A DNA stretch of 38,761 bases from positions 1 to 38,761 of IMG/VR virus record IMGVR_UViG_3300031673_000204; one strand, given 5' to 3'. The notes beneath the pieces are model-generated. The model was not told the origin of the DNA. It saw only the letters and a list, made by a program, of their open reading frames with translations, and ran no database searches. Source of the stretch: a virus. The position numbers were made by a program, and so were the translations under genes. This document shows, piece by piece, positions 24,086 through 30,597 of this stretch (positions within the stretch are counted from its first letter, which is position 1; every line of letters starts with the position of its first letter).

Positions 24086-24166
24086 ATGAGTGACCTTTGG
24101 TGGATGCTTTATGACTTTGGTGCAGCCGCGCTGCTCACTGTGGCATTTATGATGGGCAACAACTAA
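24086..24166 (+). CDS. 26-aa membrane micropeptide
   Basis: ATG 24086 follows a GGAGA RBS and a complete two-hairpin leader. The product is MSDLWWMLYDFGAAALLTVA followed by FMMGNN, essentially one transmembrane helix. Presence of the full leader and RBS, shared with its neighbours, argues that it is a real gene. Role unknown. Confidence 0.7.
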   Translation: MSDLWWMLYDFGAAALLTVAFMMGNN

Positions 24167-24179
24167 CAGGATTTCACCG

Positions 24180-24227
24180 GATGGTACTTAGGGAATTTGC
24201 TAGGTGCCATCAAGAGCAATCCTGCTC
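24180..24227 (+). promoter_or_regulatory. Two-hairpin leader, copy 4
   Basis: P1: GATGGTACTTAG (24180-24191) with CTAGGTGCCATC (24200-24211), 12 bp including two G-T pairs, loop GGAATTTG. P2: GAGCA-ATCC-TGCTC at 24214-24227. AGAATGGAGAG and ATG 24248 follow. Confidence 0.82.
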
Positions 24228-24247
24228 AACTAGAATGGAGAGATATC

Positions 24248-24478
24248 ATGAGCAATATGTCATACTGTAGATTTCAAAACACAGCAAATGATTTAGCAGA
24301 CTGTGCTGAACATTTGTTCGACAAAAGGGTTGATGGCGAGGAGGCGCGTGCGCGCCTTCGCATTTTAGAGATAGCAATTAATATGCTTAGTGACTTGGGC
24401 ATTGATGTTGACCTTGGTGATGCTAGTCTGGTAGATTGCATCAATGAGAGTATGTCTGATGTGCCAGATGAGGTGTGA
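24248..24478 (+). CDS. MSYCRFQNT-type phage protein, unknown function
   Basis: A 76-aa acidic protein beginning MSNMSYCRFQNTANDLADCA. The N-terminal motif is one I recognise from small phage and bacterial proteins of unknown function. The rest is helical (EEARARLRILEIAINML) with an acidic tail. It follows leader copy 4 and overlaps nothing; the next ATG begins one base after its stop. Confidence 0.82.
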   Translation: MSNMSYCRFQNTANDLADCAEHLFDKRVDGEEARARLRILEIAINMLSDLGIDVDLGDASLVDCINESMSDVPDEV

Positions 24479-24479
24479 C

Positions 24480-24785
24480 ATGGCCAACCACACTATCAGC
24501 ATCAAGCATGGCGTGGAAGGCCCAAAGCATGATCCATGGGCATACACAGACTACACCTTCACCAAGGGCAATCAGTACATGACGCTGCATCGTGGCCTTG
24601 GCACGCGCCTCACCTCAACCTATTATGATTCAGTTTGGGCGGATGGTGCTGTAGTCACCGAGGGTGAGTTGGTGAAAAAGTTTGAGGAGTGGGTTGGGAT
24701 GGACATTGACCGATTTGAGAAAGTCCATGACCGTTTGCACCCGCACTTCGATGACCTGATGGGCAACCCATCAGACTTTATATAA
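24480..24785 (+). CDS. Hypothetical protein
   Basis: A 101-aa protein, MANHTISIKHGVEGPKHDPW, with many His and aromatic residues and an acidic, helical C-terminal half (GELVKKFEEWVGMDIDRFEK). ATG 24480 is chosen over the upstream in-frame reading because GAGGTG lies just before it and it abuts the previous stop. No recognised domain. Confidence 0.75.
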   Translation: MANHTISIKHGVEGPKHDPWAYTDYTFTKGNQYMTLHRGLGTRLTSTYYDSVWADGAVVTEGELVKKFEEWVGMDIDRFEKVHDRLHPHFDDLMGNPSDFI

Positions 24786-24796
24786 AGGAGAATAGC

Positions 24797-25033
24797 ATGA
24801 GAAAAGAAAAAAGACACGATGATGTTGAGCGCACTCATATGAATCACATCATAATCACACGGCCATCAGGGCCAAAGAGCAGGGCGCACCCTCACAGTGA
24901 AAATCGTGACATTTATCTGGCCACATCGCGCCCTATCAATCAAGAGCACATCAATGAAATTGCGGCGCACGTGCGGCATGTAGAAGCCACACACACTGCT
25001 CCAAAGCCCAAGTTCAACTATTGGTCAAGGTAG
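24797..25033 (+). CDS. Small His-rich basic protein
   Basis: A 78-aa hydrophilic protein with AAAGGAG before the ATG. It is rich in His, Arg and Lys (RKEKRHDDVERTHMNHIIIT). No motif that identifies a metal site or function. It ends the first leader-bearing gene group before the longer spacer at 25034. Confidence 0.7.
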   Translation: MRKEKRHDDVERTHMNHIIITRPSGPKSRAHPHSENRDIYLATSRPINQEHINEIAAHVRHVEATHTAPKPKFNYWSR

Positions 25034-25039
25034 CACGAC

Positions 25040-25077
25040 ATGCCCTGTGACAGAGGGCATTGCGGGCAATCCTGTAC
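25040..25077 (+). promoter_or_regulatory. Two-hairpin leader, copy 5 (degenerate)
   Basis: P1: ATGCCCT (25040-25046), loop GTGACAG, AGGGCAT (25054-25060). P2 has GGGCA-ATCC (25064-25072) but the 3' arm is TGTAC instead of TGCCC, so pairing is broken. No gene follows directly, which fits relaxed constraint. Confidence 0.65.
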
Positions 25078-25178
25078 CACTTACAAAAGGATTGTTGTAG
25101 TCGGGCATAGCGCCCATTTTATCTGGCAAAGCCGCACTGGCCGAATGATGCGGACATTTTATTAGTTAGGAGAATATC

Positions 25179-25187
25179 ATGCGATAG
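25179..25187 (+). other. Two-codon ORF (ATG CGA TAG) with strong RBS
   Basis: TTAGGAGAATATC places a consensus RBS before ATG CGA TAG. It could be a remnant start of a deleted gene, or a regulatory minigene like the lambda bar AUG-AUA-stop sequences that sequester tRNA. No expression evidence. Confidence 0.4.
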
Positions 25188-25206
25188 CAGCTAAGAACTG
25201 CACCTC

Positions 25207-25251
25207 ATGCCCTTTCGGAATATTGAGAGGGCATCTGGGGCAATCCTGCCC
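25207..25251 (+). promoter_or_regulatory. Two-hairpin leader, copy 6
   Basis: P1: ATGCCCT (25207-25213) with AGGGCAT (25228-25234), 14-nt loop. P2: GGGCA-ATCC-TGCCC at 25238-25251. AACTTTAGGAGAATGAA and ATG 25273 follow. Confidence 0.8.
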
Positions 25252-25272
25252 AATTAACTTTAGGAGAATGAA

Positions 25273-25770
25273 ATGATAACCACCACACTAAACAGAATAC
25301 GCACCTGTCACCCCTGCGAATCAGGTTGGACAAAATTGCTCAAGCATCTTGGCAAGACTACCGCTGATGATGAACCTTTGCCATTTTCGGTAATCCTTGA
25401 ATCTAACGGACTGGATGACGCTTTATGGTGCTGCCGTGCCGCTCCTGAATATGACCGTGAATGGAGATTGTTCGCGGTCTGGTGTGCCCGTCAGGTACAG
25501 CATTTAATGACCGATCAGCGCAGCATTGACGCGCTGGATGTAGCGGAACGCTTCGCTAATGGATTGGCGACTACTCAAGAATTGGATGCTGCGGGGGCTG
25601 CTGCGTGGGCTGCTGCGTGGGATGCTGCGAGGGCTGCTGCGGGGGCTGCTGCGAGGGCTGCTGCGGGGGCTGCTGCGTGGGCTGCTGCGTGGGATGCTGC
25701 GAGGGCTGCTGCGTGGGATGCTGCGAGGGCTGCTCAAAAGGTAAAATTTTTACAAATTGTTAATTCATAG
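25273..25770 (+). CDS. Alanine-rich tetrapeptide-repeat protein
   Basis: A 165-aa protein. The first 100 residues form a domain (HPCESGWTKLLKHLGKTTAD, GLDDALWCCRAAPEYDREWR) that I recognise from phage and proteobacterial proteins of unknown function. Residues 105-154 are tetrads of the form (Asp/Ala)-Ala-Ala-(Trp/Arg/Gly), probably one long helix. The end is QKVKFLQIVNS. It follows leader copy 6. The repeat tract is much more GC-rich than its surroundings and can change length without a frameshift. Confidence 0.82.
   Translation: MITTTLNRIRTCHPCESGWTKLLKHLGKTTADDEPLPFSVILESNGLDDALWCCRAAPEYDREWRLFAVWCARQVQHLMTDQRSIDALDVAERFANGLATTQELDAAGAAAWAAAWDAARAAAGAAARAAAGAAAWAAAWDAARAAAWDAARAAQKVKFLQIVNS
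25585..25734 (+). repeat. 12-bp tandem repeats (GMTGCTGCGNGG)
   Basis: Twelve complete in-frame units of the pattern GCTGCTGCG(T/A/G)GG or GATGCTGCGNGG, followed by GCTGCT. Units fall into longer blocks, for example two copies of the order W-W-R, which suggests duplication of multi-unit segments. Confidence 0.95.
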
Positions 25771-25779
25771 GAGAATATG

Positions 25780-26622
25780 ATGGAACTTATTTTGAGTGAT
25801 GATCAGCTGATGGATGTTGCTCCGAGCATCTTTGCCTCTGAGCCATGGGGTGAGGTGAGTGACCGCTATACATTCATCCCAACCATTGGGGTTGTGAATG
25901 CATTGCGCAATGAGGGATTCTTCCCTGTGAAGGCTTCTCAATCGCGCACTCGCATTGACGGCAAGGGAATGTTCACCAAGCACATGTTGCGCTTCAGGCG
26001 TGAGCAGGACTTAAACATGCCACGTGTTGTGGAAGGTAATGCGCACCACTTCTACAAGATACCACCCGAGATACCTGAGTTGGTGCTTGTCAATTCGCAT
26101 GATCGCAGTTCTGGGTATCAACTGAATGGCGGCATCTGGCGCAAGATTTGCTCCAATGGCCTGATGGTGCAATCTTCTTACATGGGCAGCATCAGCGTGA
26201 GGCACAGCGGCAATATTGCTGATGAGGTCATTGAGGGTTCATACAGCATCATAAAGGAGATGCCAAAAATACTCAGCAAGATTGATAGCCTCAAGGCAAT
26301 AATCCTAGACCCAAAGCAGCAGGAGATATATGCCAATGCTGCGCTTGAGTTACGCTATCCGAAGGATGATGCCGGCAACAATCGCTCACCCATCAAGGCG
26401 CCACAGCTACTGGCAGCAAGGCGCGATGCCGACAAGGCACCAGACCTGTGGACCACCTTCAATCGTGTTCAGGAAAATTTCATGAAGGGCGGCTTGAAGG
26501 GGATAGCAACAACAGGCCGCAGGACACGCACAAGGAAGATTGGCAGCGTGAATGAAGACTTGCGGTTGAATAAGGCGCTGTGGACTCTCACAGAGCAGAT
26601 GGAAGAGTACATGTCCAAGTAA
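25780..26622 (+). CDS. DUF932-family phage protein
   Basis: A 280-aa protein. YTFIPTIGVVNALRNEGFFP and RIDGKGMFTKHMLRFRRE (residues about 29-75), ELVLVNSHDRSSGYQLNGGI and ICSNGLMVQSSY fit the DUF932 (plasmid/phage-like, TIGR03299-related) family. The family is widespread on mobile elements; a role in anti-defence or replication is suspected but unproven. ATG 25780 has AGGAG at 6 nt; ATG 25777 is adjacent and in frame. It follows the alanine-repeat gene by 9 bp. Confidence 0.85.
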   Translation: MELILSDDQLMDVAPSIFASEPWGEVSDRYTFIPTIGVVNALRNEGFFPVKASQSRTRIDGKGMFTKHMLRFRREQDLNMPRVVEGNAHHFYKIPPEIPELVLVNSHDRSSGYQLNGGIWRKICSNGLMVQSSYMGSISVRHSGNIADEVIEGSYSIIKEMPKILSKIDSLKAIILDPKQQEIYANAALELRYPKDDAGNNRSPIKAPQLLAARRDADKAPDLWTTFNRVQENFMKGGLKGIATTGRRTRTRKIGSVNEDLRLNKALWTLTEQMEEYMSK

Positions 26623-26633
26623 GATCGCACCCC

Positions 26634-26671
26634 ATGCCTCGTGACAGGAGGCATCCAGGGCAATCCTGCTC
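26634..26671 (+). promoter_or_regulatory. Two-hairpin leader, copy 7
   Basis: P1: ATGCCTC (26634-26640), loop GTGACAG, GAGGCAT (26648-26654). P2: GGGCA (26658-26662), ATCC, TGCTC (26667-26671), with one G-T pair. TAGGAGAATATC and ATG 26687 follow. P1 shows compensatory changes relative to copies 2, 5 and 6. Confidence 0.82.
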
Positions 26672-26686
26672 AACTAGGAGAATATC

Positions 26687-27226
26687 ATGAATGTGATTGA
26701 GAAAGTGGTGCTGTTCATTATCCTAATACTCGCAGCAATGTTCTGTGAGCAAGTGCACGCTGATAACTTCTTTGTGGTATCAGTTCATGCTTATCACTGG
26801 AACCGTAATGATGCTCATGGCACCCCAGCAACAAAGCCTGTGTGCCTCATCAACCGGCAACAATATATAGAGTGCAATTGGTCTACTGGTACTCCAAGCC
26901 TCAATGAAAATAATTTTGGCCTTGGATATGAACACACCTCGGGCAATTCTGTATATGGCGCTGGATTTTACAACAACAGCAACTACAAGCTGACAACATA
27001 TCTGTCATATGCCTATATGCCAATTCACTTTGCTGGAATTGCCATTGGCCCAATTGTATCATTGGTGACTGGCTATCCAATTGCACCTATTGCGGTGATG
27101 GGTGGGGCTGAAGTCCGGTATGATGTTGGCAAGTTTGGGCTGAATCTTATGCTTGTGCCAACAGCAACAGTGAACAATGTAAAGGCAACAGGCTTCGCAG
27201 GGCTACAACTAAGATGGAGATTTTGA
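26687..27226 (+). CDS. PagP-like outer-membrane beta-barrel protein
   Basis: A 179-aa secreted protein. A signal peptide (residues 1-25, hydrophobic 7-19, cleavage after VHA) is followed by a barrel-sized domain with alternating aromatic strands and a C-terminal Phe (LQLRWRF), the BAM recognition signature. Order and spacing resemble lipid A palmitoyltransferase PagP: VSVHAYHW (PagP His region), NNFGLGYEH, GAGFYNNSNYK (PagP has Asp-Ser here; this has Asn-Ser), IGPIVSLVTGY and GGAEVRYDVGKFGLNLMLVP. It may modify host lipid A or block superinfection. The active Asp is not conserved, so enzyme activity is uncertain. Confidence 0.72.
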   Translation: MNVIEKVVLFIILILAAMFCEQVHADNFFVVSVHAYHWNRNDAHGTPATKPVCLINRQQYIECNWSTGTPSLNENNFGLGYEHTSGNSVYGAGFYNNSNYKLTTYLSYAYMPIHFAGIAIGPIVSLVTGYPIAPIAVMGGAEVRYDVGKFGLNLMLVPTATVNNVKATGFAGLQLRWRF

Positions 27227-27229
27227 AAC

Positions 27230-27262
27230 AAGGCTGGCAGATACCCTCTGTCCAGCCTTTTA
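27230..27262 (+). terminator. Rho-independent terminator after the barrel gene
   Basis: AAGGCTGG (27230-27237) pairs with CCAGCCTT (27252-27259); the stem can extend by CAG/CTG. TTTT follows. It closes the accessory region and is followed by a new promoter. Confidence 0.8.
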
Positions 27263-27292
27263 CATTGCTCTTTTATCGCATTTTGCGAGTAG

Positions 27293-27304
27293 TATAATTA
27301 TACT
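27293..27304 (+). promoter_or_regulatory. Consensus -10 box inside a palindrome
   Basis: TATAAT at 27293-27298 lies within AGTATAATTATACT (27291-27304), a perfect 14-bp palindrome. A -35 match is poor (CTTTTA 17 bp upstream). The following gene starts at 27320 with TAGGAGGGA as RBS, so the leader would be very short. A repressor or activator binding the palindrome would control the metabolism/polymerase operon. Confidence 0.6.
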
Positions 27305-27319
27305 TTCTAGGAGGGAATC

Positions 27320-27547
27320 ATGGCAGCAAAATCACTTAATGGCATGACAGCAAAACAGGCAGCGCGTGGCATCATTCACAGCTTGCTTGTTTGTGCTGAG
27401 ACTGACTCAACGGCAGACTTGAAAGAATTTTATCCAGATGCTACTGCCAACCAACTCAATCAAGTTGCCAAGTTCATTGAGTCAGATATCAACCGCGTCA
27501 TAGTCCGGTATGGTTATGAGGCAATATCCATCCGGAGGAATGTGTGA
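27320..27547 (+). CDS. First gene of the metabolism operon, hypothetical
   Basis: A 75-aa protein, MAAKSLNGMTAKQAARGIIH, mainly helical with an amphipathic middle (QLNQVAKFIESDINRVIVRY). A strong RBS (GGAGGGAATC) and the promoter-operator upstream suggest it is highly expressed. Being first in the operon, and helical, it might be a regulator, but I see no clear helix-turn-helix. Confidence 0.75.
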   Translation: MAAKSLNGMTAKQAARGIIHSLLVCAETDSTADLKEFYPDATANQLNQVAKFIESDINRVIVRYGYEAISIRRNV

Positions 27548-27849
27548 TAAGAAAATTGACAATGCGGTGTAAGGCCCAAGTCAGTAATCACGATTGGGGC
27601 AGAACTCACCAATGCCCACGCGATGCAAAAAAGGATGGATACTGTATGCAGCATCATCCTGATAGCGTAGCAAAGCGCAGAGCAAAAAGTGATGCAAGAT
27701 TTGAGGAGAAGCGCGCAAGGGCTCACGCGCCATATGAGAGATTGAATGAGATGTCACTTGCCTTACAGAGAATCAAATGCGCCAAGTCTTTGAAGGAAGC
27801 AAAGAGCGTAGCAACCAAAGCACTAATGTTTAAGGAGGAAGTGAAATGA
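27544..27849 (+). CDS. Small zinc-finger-like protein
   Basis: A 101-aa basic protein starting with GTG (GGAGG 6 nt upstream). Residues 8-35 carry RCKAQ, then QCPRDAKKDGYCMQHHPD, giving Cys/Cys/Cys/His positions suited to one zinc ion; the rest is a charged helix. Proteins with a YCxxHxPD pattern are common in phage early regions. It overlaps both neighbours by 4 bp. Confidence 0.78.
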   Translation: MIRKLTMRCKAQVSNHDWGRTHQCPRDAKKDGYCMQHHPDSVAKRRAKSDARFEEKRARAHAPYERLNEMSLALQRIKCAKSLKEAKSVATKALMFKEEVK

Positions 27850-28811
27850 TAATACTCGGGGCAGGTATGGCAGGGTGTGTCGCTGCAATAATGAATCCGC
27901 GCGCACACGTCTTGGAGGGCTCAACTGTGCCACCAGACAACCACAACGCAGTGTTGCGGTTCCGCAATGACACCATCAGCAAAGTGACAGGAATTCCATT
28001 CAGGAAAGTTCTTGTGCGAAAGTCAATTTGGTACTTAGGGGATTTTCATCAACCCAACCCAATGCTGGCAAATCTCTACTCACAAAAGGTGTCAGGCAAG
28101 ATATTGCCGCGCAGCATCTGGAATGTGGAGCCAGTTGAACGGTTTGTCGCTCCTCCAGACTTTCATATGATGATGCTTGACATTCTTGAGAGCAGGATTG
28201 ACTATGGGGCCAGGGTTGCCGGCATCAATTCTGACATTATCATATTAGAGGGGCTGCGCGAAGGGGATACATCAGCAATTGACCGGACTGGAATGCCAAT
28301 CATCAGCACCATTCCAATGCCTGTGATGGTTCGGGTTGCCAACACCCCAAAGCCATTTAATGATATTGCTGATGACTTCTCTCACAAGCCTATCTACACT
28401 GAGCGTTGGCGCATTGAGGATTGCGATGTTCACCAGACAATTTATTTCCCTGATCCAAGCATGTCATTATATCGCGCCACCCTCACAGGCGGTGATTTAA
28501 TTCTTGAGTCTGCAAAGGAGGATGAAACATTTAGCACCATCCAACTGGAACTGGCATCAGAAGCATTTGGACTTCTTGATTCATCTTGTCAGCTTATCAA
28601 ATCAGGTGAGCAGAAGTATGGCAAGATTGCCCCGATTGATGATGGGGCAAGAAAGTTGTTCATGTTCAACTTGACGCAAAAGTTGGGCATCTACTCGTTG
28701 GGCCGCTTTGCGTGTTGGCGGAATATCCTGTTGGATGATGTCTATGAAGATGTATTCAAAATTCGTAGGATGCTGAATCAGGGCGCATATGATATGAGAA
28801 AGGAGTTGTAA
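27846..28811 (+). CDS. FAD-dependent, UDP-galactopyranose-mutase-like oxidoreductase
   Basis: A 321-aa protein beginning MIILGAGMAGCVAA, a dinucleotide-binding GAGMAG at residues 5-10. The C-terminal YSLGRFACWRNILLDDVYED resembles the FAD-contacting end of amine oxidase/UGM-type flavoproteins. It is shorter than cellular UGM (about 370-390 aa). The phage member lies one base before ThyX, also a flavoenzyme, so a link to nucleotide or DNA-base chemistry is possible but unproven. Substrate unknown. Confidence 0.75.
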   Translation: MIILGAGMAGCVAAIMNPRAHVLEGSTVPPDNHNAVLRFRNDTISKVTGIPFRKVLVRKSIWYLGDFHQPNPMLANLYSQKVSGKILPRSIWNVEPVERFVAPPDFHMMMLDILESRIDYGARVAGINSDIIILEGLREGDTSAIDRTGMPIISTIPMPVMVRVANTPKPFNDIADDFSHKPIYTERWRIEDCDVHQTIYFPDPSMSLYRATLTGGDLILESAKEDETFSTIQLELASEAFGLLDSSCQLIKSGEQKYGKIAPIDDGARKLFMFNLTQKLGIYSLGRFACWRNILLDDVYEDVFKIRRMLNQGAYDMRKEL

Positions 28812-28812
28812 C

Positions 28813-29529
28813 ATGAAAGTCACTTTGATAAGCCATACACAGGATGCGGTTGAACTCCTGCTGTTCACCAAGAGTACACGCCTCACCCTCAGCCCTCACC
28901 TGCTGGATGAGATTGCTGAGATGCCCGAGTCAGCAAAGCTCAAGGAACTTGAATACATGGCCAACACTATCCCAAGCAGCTGGGAGTTTGTTTCATATGT
29001 ATTCTTGGTTGAGGGGGTGAGCCGTGCGTACACCCATCAGCAAGTTCGGACTAGGGCGGCCAGTTATGCTCAGCAGTCAATGCGCGTCAATGACATGAGC
29101 GATTTTGACTATGTGTACTCAGATGCAATTCTTGCAGAGCCAATGGCAAAAGCAGAGGTTGATAACATCTTGCAAGAGATTAAATTCTCATACAGGAGCT
29201 TAGTTGCTGCAGGCGTTGCATCCGAAGATGCCCGAGGTATCCTGCCCACAAACATTGCCACCAACATCATCTGCAAGTTTAACCTGCGCACCTTTGTTGA
29301 CCTTGCTAAGAGCCGCACAGGTGGCCGCACACAATCCGAATATCAGAAGGTTGTGAATGCAATGGTGGATGAAGTCCTGAAGGTTCATCCGTGGGCTGAG
29401 CTGTTTCTGTTTAAGAAGGAGCGCGATTACTTTGCTGAGATTGAGGCATTTGCTTTGGCGAAGTTCCCAGACCTGAAGGAGCGTGGTGAGCTGCTGAAGA
29501 TAATTGACCACATGAGAAAGGAGGGGTGA
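28813..29529 (+). CDS. thyX: Flavin-dependent thymidylate synthase ThyX
   Basis: A 238-aa ThyX. The family signature RHRxxSxNxxSxR appears as RTRAASYAQQSMR (residues 79-91): Arg79, Arg81, Ser84, Ser89 and Arg91 are kept, His80 and the Asn are replaced by Thr and Ala. NIICKFNLRTFVDLAKSRTG, a segment contacting dUMP in the family, is also present. It makes dTMP from dUMP with FAD, NADPH and methylene-tetrahydrofolate, feeding phage DNA synthesis. It follows the FAD protein by 1 bp. Confidence 0.92.
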   Translation: MKVTLISHTQDAVELLLFTKSTRLTLSPHLLDEIAEMPESAKLKELEYMANTIPSSWEFVSYVFLVEGVSRAYTHQQVRTRAASYAQQSMRVNDMSDFDYVYSDAILAEPMAKAEVDNILQEIKFSYRSLVAAGVASEDARGILPTNIATNIICKFNLRTFVDLAKSRTGGRTQSEYQKVVNAMVDEVLKVHPWAELFLFKKERDYFAEIEAFALAKFPDLKERGELLKIIDHMRKEG

Positions 29530-29532
29530 GAG

Positions 29533-29718
29533 ATGAGCACCAATTATAGTGATGCTGACTTGGAGGCCATGGATGATGCTACCCTCCTTCGCAAATCTGA
29601 CCAAGCTTGGGATATGGCTGGGCTTGCTCGTCAAGATGGGGACATGGCTGATGCGGAGCGTCAAACAAAATTTGCTCAGCGCTGTGATGCAGAAAGGCAT
29701 AGGAGGGCAATGTCATGA
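29533..29718 (+). CDS. Small hypothetical protein
   Basis: A 61-aa acidic/helical protein (SDADLEAMDDATLLRKSDQA) between ThyX and the HAD phosphatase; the stop overlaps the next start. The preceding AAGGAGGGGTGAGAG serves as RBS. No function can be assigned. Confidence 0.72.
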   Translation: MSTNYSDADLEAMDDATLLRKSDQAWDMAGLARQDGDMADAERQTKFAQRCDAERHRRAMS

Positions 29719-30179
29719 ACAAAATCATCATCTGTGACTTGGATGGTACGCTGTTTGATCATACGCACCGCAGGCATTTATCTGATGCGCAGAAGTTTGA
29801 TGAATACAACAGTAAGCTCCATCTGGATGCCCCGAAGAAAGCGGTGCATGAAATATTGCACCGGATGGCACCACACCACCCAGTCATTCTGATCACAGGC
29901 CGTCCAGATAAGTGGGAGAAGGAAACACGCACCCAACTGCAACAGTATCACGTGCCATATGACGATTTGTATATGCGCAAAGAAGGTGATATGCAAAGCG
30001 ATGTTGACTTGAAGCGTGGCATCTTTGCTCAAGCTGTTGGCGATGCTGGCAATGTCTTGTTTGTTCTTGAGGACAGGGATTGCGTAGTGGACATGTGGCG
30101 CAGCATTGGCCTGACCTGCCTACAGGTTGAGCGGTTTGAGATGAAGTGTCATTCACAACTGAAGAGGAGTACAACATGA
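29715..30179 (+). CDS. HAD-family phosphatase, T4 PseT 3'-phosphatase-like
   Basis: A 154-aa HAD protein: CDLDGTLFD (Asp8 nucleophile, Asp10 acid/base), VILITGRPDKW (motif II), DVDLKRGIF with Lys, and VLEDRDCVVDMWR (motif IV). The last matches the 3'-phosphatase domain of T4 polynucleotide kinase and stand-alone phage relatives. It probably removes 3'-phosphates from nicked RNA or DNA, or acts on nucleotides. No kinase or ligase partner is seen nearby. Confidence 0.88.
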   Translation: MNKIIICDLDGTLFDHTHRRHLSDAQKFDEYNSKLHLDAPKKAVHEILHRMAPHHPVILITGRPDKWEKETRTQLQQYHVPYDDLYMRKEGDMQSDVDLKRGIFAQAVGDAGNVLFVLEDRDCVVDMWRSIGLTCLQVERFEMKCHSQLKRSTT

Positions 30180-30595
30180 CAGCATTCAAAAGATTGGCAG
30201 CATTAATGGGCGCAATCGCAATTGCATCATCTGAATTTGCCCACAACACAATTGGTTTCAATTTGCGGCGTGAAGAACTTGTTGCAGAAGACAAGTACAA
30301 ATCACGCGGCAAGGGAGGCAAGTTCAGAGGGCGCAGGAAGGTAACAAGCCGTGTGCGCAGGTCAAATAGCAAGCCACATCAAGGCAAGCAGGAATGTGCA
30401 AGGCGATTGCGCAGCCATTGCGACCTTCCCAAGATTCCACGCCGCATGTGGCATGTTGGAGCTGATACAAAAATAAATCAGCAAGATGACAAGGGACTCA
30501 GCTCCAAGCAATGGTGGTGGGGCGCAGATAGCCCTACAAGAAGGCCATTGGTCAAACTTGCTCAGCAAACTAAGTGTTACATCACGCTGAGATAA
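30176..30595 (+). CDS. Basic hypothetical protein
   Basis: A 139-aa strongly basic protein; ATG 30176 overlaps the phosphatase stop. Segments KYKSRGKGGKFRGRRKVTSR and KPHQGKQECARRLRSH resemble small phage proteins rich in Arg and Lys. The C-terminal part has several Trp residues (SSKQWWWGAD). Nucleic-acid binding is plausible from charge only. Confidence 0.68.
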   Translation: MTAFKRLAALMGAIAIASSEFAHNTIGFNLRREELVAEDKYKSRGKGGKFRGRRKVTSRVRRSNSKPHQGKQECARRLRSHCDLPKIPRRMWHVGADTKINQQDDKGLSSKQWWWGADSPTRRPLVKLAQQTKCYITLR

Positions 30596-30597
30596 TC

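Larger units (their letters stand above)
25034..25272 (+). other. Spacer with two leader elements and a two-codon ORF
   Basis: 239 bp without an ordinary gene. It holds leader copies 5 and 6, two further stems (GGGC-ATAGC-GCCC near 25105 and CCGCA/TGCGG at about 25134-25155, each followed by ATTTTAT), and an RBS with a two-codon ORF at 25179. It looks like a site where a cassette gene has been lost between two leaders. Confidence 0.6.

Noticed and set aside
25504-25737. Minus-strand Ser-Pro-Arg repeat ORF
   Set aside because: It is only the antisense reading of the 12-bp repeat; the + strand frame has the RBS, the leader and a recognisable N-terminal domain.
22716-26671. CRISPR-like array
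   Set aside because: The repeated leaders lie between genes at irregular distances, have variable stems, and no cas gene or spacer pattern exists.
27846-29529. Thymidine hypermodification locus
   Set aside because: Only ThyX and an unspecific FAD protein are present; no hydroxymethylase, kinase or glycosylase-type gene is visible.
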